Source: Albula goreensis
Taxonomy: Eukaryota; Chordata; Actinopteri; Albuliformes; Albulidae
DNA length: 64,000 nucleotides
Reading direction: 5' to 3'
NCBI GenBank assembly: GCA_022829145.1
Contig: CM040764.1
Location: 15,785,670-15,849,669 of the forward strand
In this document: positions 1 to 12,400 of the stretch, in pieces
Numbering within the stretch: the stretch's first letter is position 1
Layout: every line of letters starts with the position of its first letter
Notes under the pieces: model-generated
Told to the model about the DNA's origin: nothing
Databases searched by the model: none
The model's input: only the letters and a program-made list of their open reading frames with translations
Program-made: the position numbers and the translations under genes

Positions 1-3000
1 AGTTATTTTTCAATTTGCCACCTGGCAGCCCATCTCATGACCTGCACAGTTTAGAAAACATTGAGAACATGAAATTGAACGATCCAATAAATTCACCATA
101 TGCTCTCATTTGACAAATATACCAGCCACAGGCTCACTGTGCTGTATGTACTCTTTGTTACATGTCCAAGTTAGTCAGCATATGGCTCCCCATTAGCTGT
201 GGGAAAAGAACATTTTAGCATCTGTCACCTGACGAGAACATTCAGACACAATATGCTCTTTATAGTTGCTGTAAAATGATTTTGTTTGAACTTAATTGAA
301 ATGCTCTATACTCCAAAATTATTCATACATAGCAATTGTAACTATTTTGTTCTTGCAAAAGATGACAGGTGAACAAATTAAGAAGAGGAATGAGGGACAG
401 TATCACAAGTCAGGGTTTTTGCATAATGAGCACAAAACCTGCAGTCACTCAGGTCCAGACAAGAAAGTAATATGGTTTGATGAGTTATCTTTTCCTCTTT
501 TTCCCTCTTGTCATCTGGATGGATTTATTTTTAGTGGAAGCCTTCAGTCCACATTGCCTATTCCCAACTGTTATAGGTGGTGGTGGATTTATTATGTGAT
601 GAGCAGCAATCTTGAGGGAGCCATTGGGTCTAATTATTATTCTGAAGGGTAGAAATATTTTTAAGGAATAAAAAAGGCCATTTTCGGACCACAGCATGTC
701 AACACCTTCCATGGCATCCCCATTCACCACATCATTGCACTTTTATGGGAAGTTATAGAGTACAGAATGGACTTCCACTTCCTGTATCTGTCAAAGAGCT
801 CAAGGCTTTCCTCCTTGTTGAATGGTCCAGTACCTGACCAGAAATATCTCAAAAGCTGTACTACAGCTTTCCATGAGGGACTGAAGCTGTTCTGAAAGAA
901 AAGGGTAGCCCAACTTCATGTTAGTGTATTAATATTCCTATATATTCCTTTATTTTGTTTTTCCCCCATAGCTGTTGTGTGTTGATATTGTAGTTGCTTG
1001 ATTGTTCTGCATTTTGCAGGTGTCTGCATTAGTGACCTTTGGTATTTGCCCATATTAACTGTTATGGTGTGCTGATTACAAGCACAAAAATATTATTAAT
1101 CTAGTGCTTGTTTTATTCCATGTTAGCGTGGCATCTGTTAGTCACTCGGTGCATATTGTGCTAATGGATGTATAATGAGCTTCTGTAAGGAACAGAAAGC
1201 AGACGGATCTGAATATAAGAGGGGTGTATGTGAGTCCTGAGTCGCTGCCCATTACCTCTCAGACGAGCACTAAGAACAGAAAACCACATGTGGCTGGGAC
1301 CACGCTCCCCACTGGGCATGTGCATGCACACCCTCTCTTGTTGTTCATCAGGTTTCAGCCAGTTTAAGCTAGATAATCTGAGGAGAGGTGCTAGCCTCGG
1401 CTCAACCCGCATGCATGAGGAACTGGGAAACCTGCTGAAATGACTGCGGGAAAAAAGACAGCAGAAAAGGGTGACTGCTGCCCGGCTTACACTTTTACTA
1501 ATTCATTTGATTTTTGGGCAACATACATAGAATCCTTTCTGTGCTGAAAATGTAGATGCTTGAAGACAATGCTTTTAAAAGTCATTGGAAAGGGCAGTCA
1601 CACGATAGTTAGTATAAAAATGTTTCTATTACCTTCTCACTTTTTCAGAATCAGCTACAGCTTTAAAAAAAAAAAAAAAAAAAAAAACTTGGCCCAGCCA
1701 AGAGCGATGCTTATTGGATGTGGTGCACCGACAGAGGGGGCTGATCTCACCCCTTCCAGTCAGTAATGAATGATTCCTCAGAGTCACAGCAGTAAGAAGC
1801 AGCTGGAGCAGGGCCCTGCTGGCTGGTAGCACTTACACTCACACTAAAGAATGTAAAAACAGACGTTAAATGCTTGCAGGCTAAACAATGGCAGTGCCCG
1901 TAAACCACTCCCACTGAGCACTTCATCAGCACTACGGAGCTGTGGCCATGTTATTCCTCTGAATACTCTCTGAAGTAAAAGCACATAAAAATAATCATTT
2001 GCTTCATGTTGTGTTCTAACCTGAAAAGAGTTCAGCTACATACTGGCATTTTATGACACCAGTTTTATTCACATTCTGTGCCATTACTTTATTATTACAA
2101 GGGAAAATTAATTTAAAATATCCAAAGTCCATTTTTTCAGCTCAGGTCTTCAGATCAAATATCTCTGTAAACTTTACAGAATGCCTTAAACATAGGTCAA
2201 AGTAATACATATTTGAGTGTCTGTGTTTAGGATTACATGGTGTGAATATCAAGTACATTGATTTGCACCATTATATATTTTAGTATTTTGGTTTTTAAAA
2301 TGTAAACATAATGGACACATCAAATGTTCTGAAAGATCAATATTATAAGTAAATGAATCACCATTAAAAGGAGTATACAAATGTTTCACATCAAGGATAG
2401 TACTAACTGCTGATATGTTTCAGCTGTAAAATACTTGTTAAGATGAGTGCTTTAATATGCGAGATTGTGATGCAGAATGATAGGGATAAAATAAATGATT
2501 GGAGAGGTCAAACAATTGTTCCTGAATCACAGGCGCACTGTCTGCTGTCAGCTGAGTTTGGAAAGTTACACCTGACACTGCAGTCAGCTATTTTTTCCTT
2601 CCATGATTGATTAGGAATAGAGGCAGACTCTCACATTATCTCATGAAGTTCACCTCAGATTAATAATTTGTCTGCTCTTTCAAAATGTTTCATGTATACT
2701 TTGGCCCAACACATGGATTATGTGAAGAGCCATAGCAATGTCACTGCAGTAAAATGGTTCCCCCTAACCACAATGTAAAGAATGTTATTTCATGGAGGCT
2801 ACCGTTTCGTTGAAACTGAACTACAACTTAAAGGGGCATTTCACTTTGGTCTTACCTTAAGTTCTATTGTGTCTTTGCCTGCTGTGTGTTCTAATGAATG
2901 AGGAATAGAATAATTCTTTCCTCACTCCCTCTACTGACCTAACCAAATCTTGCATCGGTTCATTTACGTATCATCGTAACTTCTACTTCACTTCCATTAA

Positions 3001-4095
3001 TTTCCAAAACAGCCTCTAAACATACCTTTTTACATATATAAACCCCGTTCACACAGAACTTTATATTATGAATTTTTATAAAGCCAATGGAGTAGTTGTG
3101 TTGTACATTTTTGCTAATTTCTTTATTTTTTGCTTATATCTGTGCCCGTTTTCAACAAAATTGTACTTCACTTGTAGCTCGGCTGGCCATATCTTGGTTG
3201 TTTATAATCTTAGTGATAGTACTTTTCTCTCATTCTGATCAGGACCTCTTCATGCGACGGGAGGACCTGTCACAGCGCTGGCCTCTCTCTCCTGTTGTTC
3301 TGTTCTGGTCAGGCAGATGTGTTTCTGTCAGGCTGTTTGTGAGATGATGGCCGGTGTCTCCCTGGCGACTGTTGGGACACGCCCTCGCTGAGGCTTCCCA
3401 TCCATATGCAAAACACCGCAGCCTCTAGGGCCGAGCCTGACCTACCTTCCTCACTGCTGAAGTGACAGACAGAGGGGTGAACACATGCTGTTAAATATGA
3501 AAAACTACAGCAGATCTGACATCTAGGAAGCTACACTGGCTTTAGGCATATTATTTCACACAGCTGTTGTATGTAAAAAAAAAGTCCATTAATGAGCATC
3601 TTCTGAGGCTGACTAGTGTGGCACAAGAAACAAACCCCACTGACAATCAGCAGGAACTTGACAAATTAAAAACAAGAATAAAGTATTTTGAGTCACAGTT
3701 TTGAGGTGTGGATAAAACAGAAAGGAATTGAAAGGAAAATGTCATCACATTTTGAACTGACAGTCAGAGAACAGAATACCTTTCATGAAATTCTGTAGCA
3801 AAACAATCTGAGATTAATTGTTGTCACTTTTGGTGTCATGGAAATCACAGCCATTGAAATATACAGTACATGTTTTTAAAAGAATACTTGTTATGCTGAA
3901 ATGATTCCTCAACGAGGAACCGCTGATGTAATCTGATTTGACAGCTAAGACTCTGGGGATGGAGTAAGACCAAACACTAGGAACATCAAATAACACAATA
4001 GCATTGTCTTATTATACACACTTATGTAACATTATATGGCTGGCTCTGCTCAAATTTTCAACACCAAGAAACTGCATCAAGTATGTCAAAACTCA
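1..4095. other. Intergenic stretch, no gene recognised
   Basis: About 4.1 kb of AT-rich DNA lying downstream of lrrc8c. The open frames here are short (at most 118 codons), lack family resemblance and have no convincing splice pattern. The only structure I can point to is a 23-nt A run at 1665-1687. A neighbouring LRRC8 paralogue might lie further left, as in the human LRRC8B/C/D cluster, but nothing of one is visible inside the window. Confidence 0.5.
1665..1687 (+). repeat. Poly(A) tract, 23 nt
   Basis: An uninterrupted run of A. I see no flanking direct repeats or SINE/LINE body that would make it a retroposon tail, so I treat it as a simple repeat. Confidence 0.9.
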
Positions 4096-4115
4096 TAGTC
4101 ATTTTTTATAAATGA

Positions 4116-4121
4116 TTTATT
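4116..4121 (-). terminator. lrrc8c: Candidate poly(A) signal for lrrc8c
   Basis: TTTATT on the plus strand reads AATAAA on the lrrc8c strand. If used, the 3' UTR would run from 6625 to about 4.1 kb, roughly 2.5 kb. I saw no closer AATAAA, but ATTAAA variants exist in between (for example near 5.53 kb), so the exact end is uncertain. Confidence 0.35.
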
Positions 4122-6625
4122 CATTTGCACTTCCGTTAAAAAAGAACAAATACAGTGTATTAGACAACTTCAGTCTCAAAGAATGAGCGAAGGTTGGTAG
4201 AGAGCGCATGAAGGATACGTCTGCACTTAATAAAACAAATTTGGTGGACATAGATTTGCATTTTAACCCTGATGTTACATACAATATTGTTTACGTAGGT
4301 AATAAAACAGTCTACCTGAGAATGTAACAGTGACAAAACAGCCAAGTTTGGATCTTCCTTGCTGTCTTCTTTAAACTTAAGGGAAAAAAACTATTCCGCA
4401 GCCACCTCTGGCTTAATCCTTAGTATTTCCCTTTTTCCCCTAACCTGTTGTCACCAGTTGCCTTCTGGGTCACAATTGTTGCACCTACATCCTTGGAAGC
4501 ACTGCAACAGAACAGCATTCATTTCTGAATCAGTGACTGCTTCCTATACAACAGGCCACGCAGAACTACAGGAGAGCTAGCATCAACCAGAAAAGAAGTT
4601 CTCTCAGTATCAACAACTAGTCACCTGTCTGAGTTAGGTCCATCACCAGCTAACACAGATACACTCTCCCCATGGAGGCCCAGAATTAACTGTGTCCCGC
4701 CACTGGGGGACCCAATCATAGCTTATGTTTTCGCCATTGCACAAATATTAAATTAAATTCTCCTTTTTTTCCATCGAAAACAGAAGAGTGACAGAACTAA
4801 AACAATGTAACCTGTATGTTTTAACACTTTGTCATCTTTGGATAAACAAGATCAGCCACATTTTTCAAAAGCAAGGCAAGCACAAGTGTACATCAATGCA
4901 ATGCTGCAAATGTTGTGCTGGGAAACACACTTTGATATGAGGAACAAGGTTTGTGATTGTGAGGTCATAAAATTGAAACTCTGGCAAGAATAAAAATGTT
5001 ACACAGTGGAATTACAGTCTTTACCATACTGGTATTCATGAAGGTTTTTTCTTATTTTATGGAGTAAATTCACTCCACTGTTGATCAATATCAGTTATTA
5101 TCTGCTATATATGTAGGAATGGGTTGTTAACCTATTCCAGTTGCTGTTGAGTAATAATAACCTTATAGTAAAATTCCAGAGTCATTAAAAATAATGAATG
5201 ATATAAAGATGATATAAATGATATTGGTAAACCCCCTTCCACACGCGCACACACACTTCCTACTTTCTGAGAATAATTATGTAAGCACATTAGCATCAAA
5301 GAGTGAGTCTCTCACTTTTCAAAAGGCCTCTACATCACTAAGTTGGAAACATCTTACAGCCATTCCATGTCACCAGATGCTTGTGCGTGAGAAAAAGAGA
5401 CTGACTGTGATGGGTAAACTTTTCCAGCCCCAGGAAACCCCTTCAGTACACTGGAATTCAGCTTGAATGGGGGAAAAACAAAATGGAGACATTGAAGACA
5501 GTGTAACAGAACAAGCCACTGCTGTATTTAATATCTAATATTAAAATCTCATAACCCCATTTTTACAATATGTCTTAATACCTTATCTGTCATAAATAAA
5601 ATATACAACTACAACCCTTTAACGTAAAGTGCCCTGTCCCTCTCCGTTGCTCTAGTGGGGTGATTACTTCTATTATTTCTTGGACATCAAACATGATCGT
5701 GATATCGTGTAAGAAATCTGTCCAACCAGAATAAATCCAGTTACAAAAGGCTATAAAGGCAGTAATGAAAATGAGTAAGCCAAGTTAACTGCTCTAATTT
5801 CACCAAATCTGATTAATTGCAAGTCATCAGACTGGGATGTCTTTTTGGTTTATCATGCCATTTTCTGAATTTTACGGATGTACTGGTATACTATTCAATG
5901 CAATACCTCTAAAATTCATATCAAAATACATATTCAAAAACTTCATGCCTTGTCTTATTTTTCTCCATTTCGTATTTGTAGCTCTATCTACATTCATGTG
6001 GAAATTCCCAGCTGCCTCTCTGTGGTCTGCCAGGAATTCCCAATACAGCAATGACATCATAGGCTTTACTGGAGATGGCACAGGAGCTGTTTAGTGTCAC
6101 TGCTGACCACCAGCTTGGTTATGACAGTAAATGCCAGTGGTAATCACTAAGACCTTTCAAACTGCAATTTTTCAAATGCGCTTTGAGCAGCTGATGTTGT
6201 TGATGAGAATGCTTTCTCATTTAAATACAGTAGTGCCTATTTTGCAGTATATGTTTCTACATAGCCTTTCAAAGCATGTCTCCTGTCAGGCTAGGTTTTT
6301 CTCAAAAGATCATAAGCATCTTACTCAGTTATCCTGATTCCCTATTTGATTGATAATACTTTTACCTGTAAGGAATAATGTAGCAATCGTAACCTTTGTG
6401 GTCCAAGCCAATTTTCTAATATCATTTTTCTTATATAAAACATAAACCCACTTAAATAATTCATGATTATACTAAATGTGCCAATAGCATTAAGGCCATT
6501 GCAATACCCCTGAATTATAGGTCATTCGATACTCAAGTTTAAGAATAAACTAAGATAAAATGCCACGGTGTAGCAGTCAAGCTTCTTAGATTAAGACATT
6601 TGGTATTTTGCAGTGATGAGGTACG
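4122..6625 (-). other. lrrc8c: Probable lrrc8c 3' UTR
   Basis: No gene is seen between the lrrc8c stop codon and the candidate poly(A) signal near 4.12 kb. Members of this family have long 3' UTRs, so this interval is most simply read as untranslated message. No repeat or structured RNA was recognised in it. Confidence 0.4.
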
Positions 6626-9600
6626 TCAGTCAGCCCTCATTTGTTCTCTGACCTCCGAAGGCAGCGTTTCAAACATGGCATCCTCCACAACGAGGCCGTT
6701 CCGTTTCAGGGCCCGGCAGGCCCCAAGCTCCGCAGGCAAGCCGTCAAAGTGGTTGCCTCTGAGCTCCAAGTGCGTCAGCGACACCAGGAAGGATATCTTT
6801 GGAGACAGCAGGGTCAGAGCATTCATCCCCAGCTTGAGGGTTTTGAGCTTTTTGCAGAAGAAGAGCTCATCTGGGAGGTTCTCTATCTTGTTGGACGACA
6901 CTGAGAAGTACTGCAGGCTCTGCAGAACCCCGATCTCGGGTGGGATGAAGCGGATCTCATTGTGGGACAGGTCCATGTAGCGCAGTTTGTTGCAGAGGAA
7001 GAGGTGGGAGGGAAGGACTTCAATCTTGTTGTGGCTGAAGTAGAGGCGCTCCAGGCTGCCCAGTTTCTTGATGTGGTCAGGAATGTAAGCGATGCTGTTG
7101 TGCCACAGCTTCAGGCTGACCAGCTTCCGCAGGTGCTGGAAGCTGACTATCTCCTCGATGGACTTGAGGTTGTTCTCCCTCAGGTCCAGCTCCTGCAGGT
7201 TTGACAGGCTGAAGATGGCATGGGGAATGCGATCCAGCTCACAGTGCACCAGCTCCAGATGGACCAGATGCACCATCTTCTTCAGGTTGTTGAACATGAC
7301 CAGCTTGGTGCCGTCATTGTGCACATACAGCCGCTGCAGATGGCTGGACACATCCACGATGGACTGCGGGATTTTAGTGAAGTTGCTCTTCAGGTGGAGG
7401 GTTTTGAGGGATTTGAGTTCACGCAGGGACTCGAGGGTGACGTTCCTGGAGATGTCGTGGCTGAAGAAGCCGCTGAGGTGCAGCTCCTCAAGGCTGCGGA
7501 GGCTGTACATCCAAGATGGCAGCTCCCTGCTGTCGTCGAATTTCACTCGCAGCACCTTCAGGTTCTCCTTCAGGAAGGCAACTGCAGCATTGTGGATTTT
7601 GATAGAGCACTGGTACAGAGACAGCTCCTGGAGGTCCTCCAGCTTTGAGATGGAGGCCGGTATTGTGACGTTGTTAATGATCTCCAGCTTCAGGGCCTGA
7701 AGCTCTGTCACCTCGAAGATGGTGTCAGGGAGGCCTGAAAGCATGAAGAGCTGGAGCTCCAGCCTGTTGTTGGCATTGGTCTTCAGCTTTTGCCTTAGTT
7801 TCTGAGTCGTCCATTCATGGTTCAAGTTAAGCTGCTTTAGCTTATTTTCACTGACTTCAGAGAGAAACACAGCAAACCTCTTAGAATAAAGAGGATCATA
7901 TTGGTCAATCATGTGCAGCATGAAGGCAAAGTCATTTTTTACATCTGGAATGTCACTGATTCCTGTCTCCTGCCGCACATACTCAAAGGAGTACTCCTTC
8001 AGGGAGCGGTAAAATAACCAGTACAGAGTGTAAAGGCACGTAAATCCATAGACTCCAACAAAGCACAGGTAGCAATAGGCAAGCTTTGAGAACAAGTGGG
8101 CCATAGTGTGATTGCACCGGAAATGTTCATAACCCGTCATTTCCTCAATGTCCACTTCACAGGGCACAGTGATCTTAACCTCTGGCACCAGGACGCTGTT
8201 GTAGATGATGATCAGGAGGAACTTCAGCACCTTGAGCATGTTCTGCCGAGCATACATCACATACAGCAGATCTCCCTCCTCCACATGTAAGCGGAACTTT
8301 TTTATCTTTTCAAACAAGGCCTTTGCTTGTTCTCCCTCCTTCTTGTCGAGTACACTTGCAGCTGGCTTATTCAGAACTAGTTTTTCGGGTATGGACTTGA
8401 GGGACTGAGACTTCTCTAGACCACCTTCCACAGTGGATACATTGACAAGGGACTTACTGTCAATCTCCTTTTTGTCATCCTTCCCCACTGGGTTTTCCCC
8501 TGATACCTCAGACAGGGCTCTGGTGGTCCAGGGCGAATCAAAGCATTTCCCCAGGATGGAAACAAAGTGTTCTATTTTTGAACTGGATCCTGGGAACTTG
8601 AACCAGAAATTGCTGCAGACCATGAAGATCAGAGTGTGTATGAGGACTAGGTATGGGAAGTACTTAGCATACCAATGTAGGGCTTCTTCATAACACCTCT
8701 GATTAATGAAGCTATACTGCTGCAGGTCCAGGTTGGTCTTCAGGCCCTTCAATTCTGTGGCAACGGTTTGGTTTTGCATGGGTGTTTTTGTTGGAAGGCA
8801 AATGATTTTATCTTGCATTATCTACAAAACAAAGCAGAAAAAGATGAACATAACAAATTCATCAACATCTGTAACTTTTTCTGAACCTAATTCTCAAAAC
8901 TGCTTTAAAGTTTGATTTGATTTTCAAGAAAGGATAGTAATAAAACATGAGCTACCACGATCACTTACTACAACAGCCAGCCTGAGTGCATTCACGGCAA
9001 TGACACTAATGACACTGTATGTCACAACAGAAAGACTCACTCTCACTGAAATACTTTTCTTTTGACTGGAACTATACTGTTCTGCCAGACTTTCATTCCA
9101 TTTGATGACTGCCAACTACTGTGTGGCAAACTGTTCAGGGAATTACTCTGGAATGAAGAAAAAGAAAATAAGAACTGTACAAGTGGGTTTCTCTAACTAC
9201 TCATAAGTAAAGAGAAGGTTTATAGCCAAAATGTGGAAGTATCCCTTTAATTCAAGCTCACTGCCAGTAGACACTAAACCAGTGTCTGTGACCTCAGTGG
9301 GACACTTGTGAGTCATACAGGAAATAAGCAATTATGGTCATCACAAAGAACTCTATCCATTAAAAGCCATATATTCTGATATGCCAGCACAAAAGTAACA
9401 AAAATATTTTATTTGTGAACATCACAAAACTTAACAGCAATTGATTCTGAGCAGATTCCACCTTGACCTTATGTATCCCCCTGTTAGGCCTTGAGAGAGT
9501 TTTGAAAGCAATCATTCTTCGTATTCATGGGGCTGATTGAATTAGTCGTGCCTCCTCCACCAGACAGACAACCTCTGTCAAACAGCTCACAATGTGAAAT

Positions 9601-10670
9601 AATTGCCATCTGTTTCTGGTTTAAAGGACATGAGAGGCCAAGTCTCTCAGACAAAAGGGGCATATACGCATTATCCACCCTGTAATCTGCTGACTGAGGC
9701 CTCTGGAGAAATGACCAGCAGAAGGCCACAGAAGACTCCGCAGTTACTTTGAGCTGCTTCAGGATGCACTGAACCTATATATGGCACTAAATTATGCACT
9801 TTATATAACTGCCTTCTGCAGCTTTTAAACACTACCTGACCATGGATAAGAGTTATCTCAACAAAGCTGAACAGAAGGGAAGACTTCATTGTTTTGTCTG
9901 TTGTCTGTTGTGTGCGTGGGTTTGTGTTTGTGTGTGAGATAGTGAGAGTATTCTTGCTATACACAGTATAATTTTCCACACAAAAACACGTCTAAAGTGA
10001 ACAGGTTTTGCTAAATGGTTTTTAGACTTTGAATCCACCATTCATCAGCAGAATGTTTTAGACTGCATTAAATCAGTACAGCTTGTTTATGCTGAGCCAG
10101 CTGTGTGAGAATACAGCTTGCAGATATATTACTTTGATGTCACCATTTCATTTCCCTGCCATTAGAGTGGGATACTTTCTGTGTGCTTTTCAGTTGTTTT
10201 CTTGTGAGGAAAGCCTGCCATGGTGATTGTGGTCAGCTGTTTCCTTTTGATAAGTGGGTTGCATAAACAATAACTGGCAGATGAATCTGTTGAGACATGG
10301 TATTGTCGGTCACCATGGGAAATGCAAATAGAACGGGATAAAACAACAAGTGCTAGTTTAACTGGAATAAAATGTAATATTTTTCAAATTAACCTGGCTC
10401 TTGTCAAAGCACCATCCATGGCAAACAAATAACATGGCAAAGCACATCTGAATCACTTCAGGCTATTATTGTATGAATAACTATTCCCAACCACCACCAC
10501 CCCCCGCCACCGCCCCAAAAAAAACTGACCTGCAGAGTGCACCCGAACACACCGATCATGAGCATGATGACGGAGAGGTAGTCAGTGAACACGTCCCACC
10601 ACGGCTTCAGCACCCGGAACGCCGGCTGCTGCTGCACGGTGAACTGCCGGAATTCTGTCACCGGGATCAT
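6626..10670 (-). CDS. lrrc8c: Volume-regulated anion channel subunit LRRC8C
   Basis: Two coding exons on the minus strand: 10670-10530 (47 codons, ATG at 10670, GT donor after CTGCAG) and 8821-6626 (ends with the stop). Together they give 778 residues; human LRRC8C is 803. The protein opens [10 protein letters not shown] and ends VREQMRAD, near-identical to LRRC8C rather than A, B, D or E. Seen: a pannexin-like channel part (about residues 1-340) with four hydrophobic segments near 24-45, 103-120, 245-265 and 291-320, a conserved extracellular Cys at 55, then about fifteen leucine-rich repeats to the end. The first extracellular loop is some 25 residues shorter than in human, which accounts for the whole length difference. 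Family role: LRRC8 proteins with LRRC8A form hexameric plasma-membrane channels releasing chloride and organic osmolytes when cells swell. The 1.7-kb intron at 8822-10529 holds nothing I recognise. Confidence 0.96.
8822..10529 (-). other. lrrc8c: lrrc8c intron between coding exons
   Basis: Intron of 1,708 bases with a GT donor at 10529-10528 and an AG acceptor at 8823-8822. Short open frames inside have no family resemblance. A G-rich patch on the minus strand (C-rich on plus, around 10493-10516) lies just after the donor. Confidence 0.85.
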
Positions 10671-12203
10671 GACTCCTGCAGCGACAAGGACCAAAGCAAC
10701 GGTGGCAGCAGCCAGGGCTGAGTGCAGCACTCAGGGTCTGCTCCATTTCAACCTCTTCCGACAGAGTGTGTCTGGTCTTTCTACAGTAATCACATACGTG
10801 GCAATCCTGCCCTTCAATACGACCAGAAATGCATGTTGGGCTAATGCTGCAAGTAGTAATTTAAAAATATTCAATCAGGTTTAATAGGGGTTTGTTTTTG
10901 ACAGATTAGACAGACTGTATGTAAGTACAGTCTTGGGTGATTCGATAAGTGGAACTATAGCTTTAAATAACAACAGACAAGGCACAAGGTAAATACATTA
11001 ATAACATTATAATATATTTACAACCTGTATCAGACTAAAAAATAGCTTTATTCTGTGGAGGGCCACAGTTAATCACATTCCAAACCACCCAATCTCTCAT
11101 GACCAGGGAAGGGATCTAAATTAATCCAATTGAGACCATGATTACTGTCTGGAAGGAAGGAAGTGCAGCAGATACCAAAGTACCCTATGCCAGTGTTAGG
11201 TATCACCAGTTTGATCAACCCTTTTTACTTTTATGGTTTTTAACTGCCATACATGGTTTGGATAAAATTATATGTGTATTTGTTCTAGTTAGAAGAGGAT
11301 GTTGTCATGCCCTGCTTACCCACTGTACGCGTGGTTCGGGGAGGAAAATCCAGGCCAAACTTGCCTTTAGATTGAACATACAGAACTTGCAAATCAACAA
11401 CCAAAGGATTTAAACTTAGGCATGAGGTGGAAGGGTTTTTTTTTATGTTTTATGTACTTTCCTCTGAGAAGCCATACAGTTAACCACATAGGTTTGATGA
11501 CTAATCTTTGAATGACCAGTTCGGTAACCATTCATCTATTACATATCTATCTAATCCTTCACCATCACATCAATGATTTTTTTTATGTCAGATTAAAAGT
11601 TTCTCTGTCAGGTTTGTAAGAAGACAAAAGGACTTCGAACGACCAATAGGTTACTCAACAGTCATACGTGCAGTTAATTTTGATAAAATATGCCTAATAA
11701 TCGTATTCAAATAGCTACAATTGTACCGTTCAATTTCTTACAGTTTTGATACCGCATTGACATTACATTCACATTCATCATGAAGGTTTATTTTCTTGTG
11801 TGTAAAATAATTTCCCGTTCGATACTTGCAAGTTATGCAGATCTGATTAAATAACCTTATTGAAACTAACACAACTAATTACAACATAAGTGCGTTTTAA
11901 ATGTGATCCTCATGCTAAATGTCATTAGCCATGACTGTTCCACCCTATGAGGGTACTTGAGCTCATTCACTGTAGGTTGACCAACACAAATCTGCTTTAC
12001 AGTAAATTTCAATAGCCTATACCCATACTGTTTTGATCCGTGGGCACTTAATCTTTAATTAAAAGTTAGATTTCATCTGGATGAATCCTAAGCATGTATA
12101 TTTAGCTCTATATAATTATAAAGCGTGTGAAAGTATCACTTGGATTTTTAACCTCATAATGCCCCACAAAGGAGGGGCAAAATAAAAACGTAGATCGCCT
12201 TAC
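10671..12203 (-). other. lrrc8c: lrrc8c 5' UTR intron (predicted)
   Basis: Sequence between the first coding exon and the predicted non-coding exon at 12.2 kb. The start codon exon must be joined to an upstream leader; a consensus donor sits at 12203-12202 (minus strand AACGGAG|GTAAGG). No gene, repeat or RNA was recognised inside. Confidence 0.4.
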
Positions 12204-12400
12204 CTCCGTTCAACGCATTCAACAACCAGCCAATGTTCCGTTACAGTACGTGGAAAGCGTTAGTTGTGAGTTGTTTCCGTATGGCTTTGCGCTGCAGTGT
12301 GATTGCTGCTCGTCCCGTTATGTCTGGAGCTAAACCTACGCGGTCTGCACCGAAGCCGGTAGGGCGGGACTTGGAAAAGCTAATGGGAGAGAGAAAGCGA
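12204..12400 (-). promoter_or_regulatory. lrrc8c: Predicted lrrc8c promoter / 5' non-coding exon
   Basis: A CpG-rich patch (about a dozen CpG in 160 bases) stands out from AT-rich surroundings. It has a GC-box-like GGGCGGGAC around 12362-12370, a CCAAT motif near 12229, and on the minus strand a strong splice donor at 12203. This fits a CpG promoter with a first exon for lrrc8c. A second good minus-strand donor (CCTCAG|GTAAGT) at 12898 could mark an alternative leader. Inferred from composition and splice signals only. Confidence 0.45.

Noticed and set aside
296-730. Overlapping frames of 118 and 81 codons on both strands
   Set aside because: No similarity, no promoter or splice signals; typical chance frames.
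5230-5260. CACACGCGCACACAC stretch as a microsatellite
   Set aside because: Too short and interrupted to list as a repeat.
7092-7700. 202-codon and other long plus-strand frames opposite lrrc8c
   Set aside because: They are mirror frames of the leucine-rich-repeat coding exon; no start context, splice sites or family resemblance.
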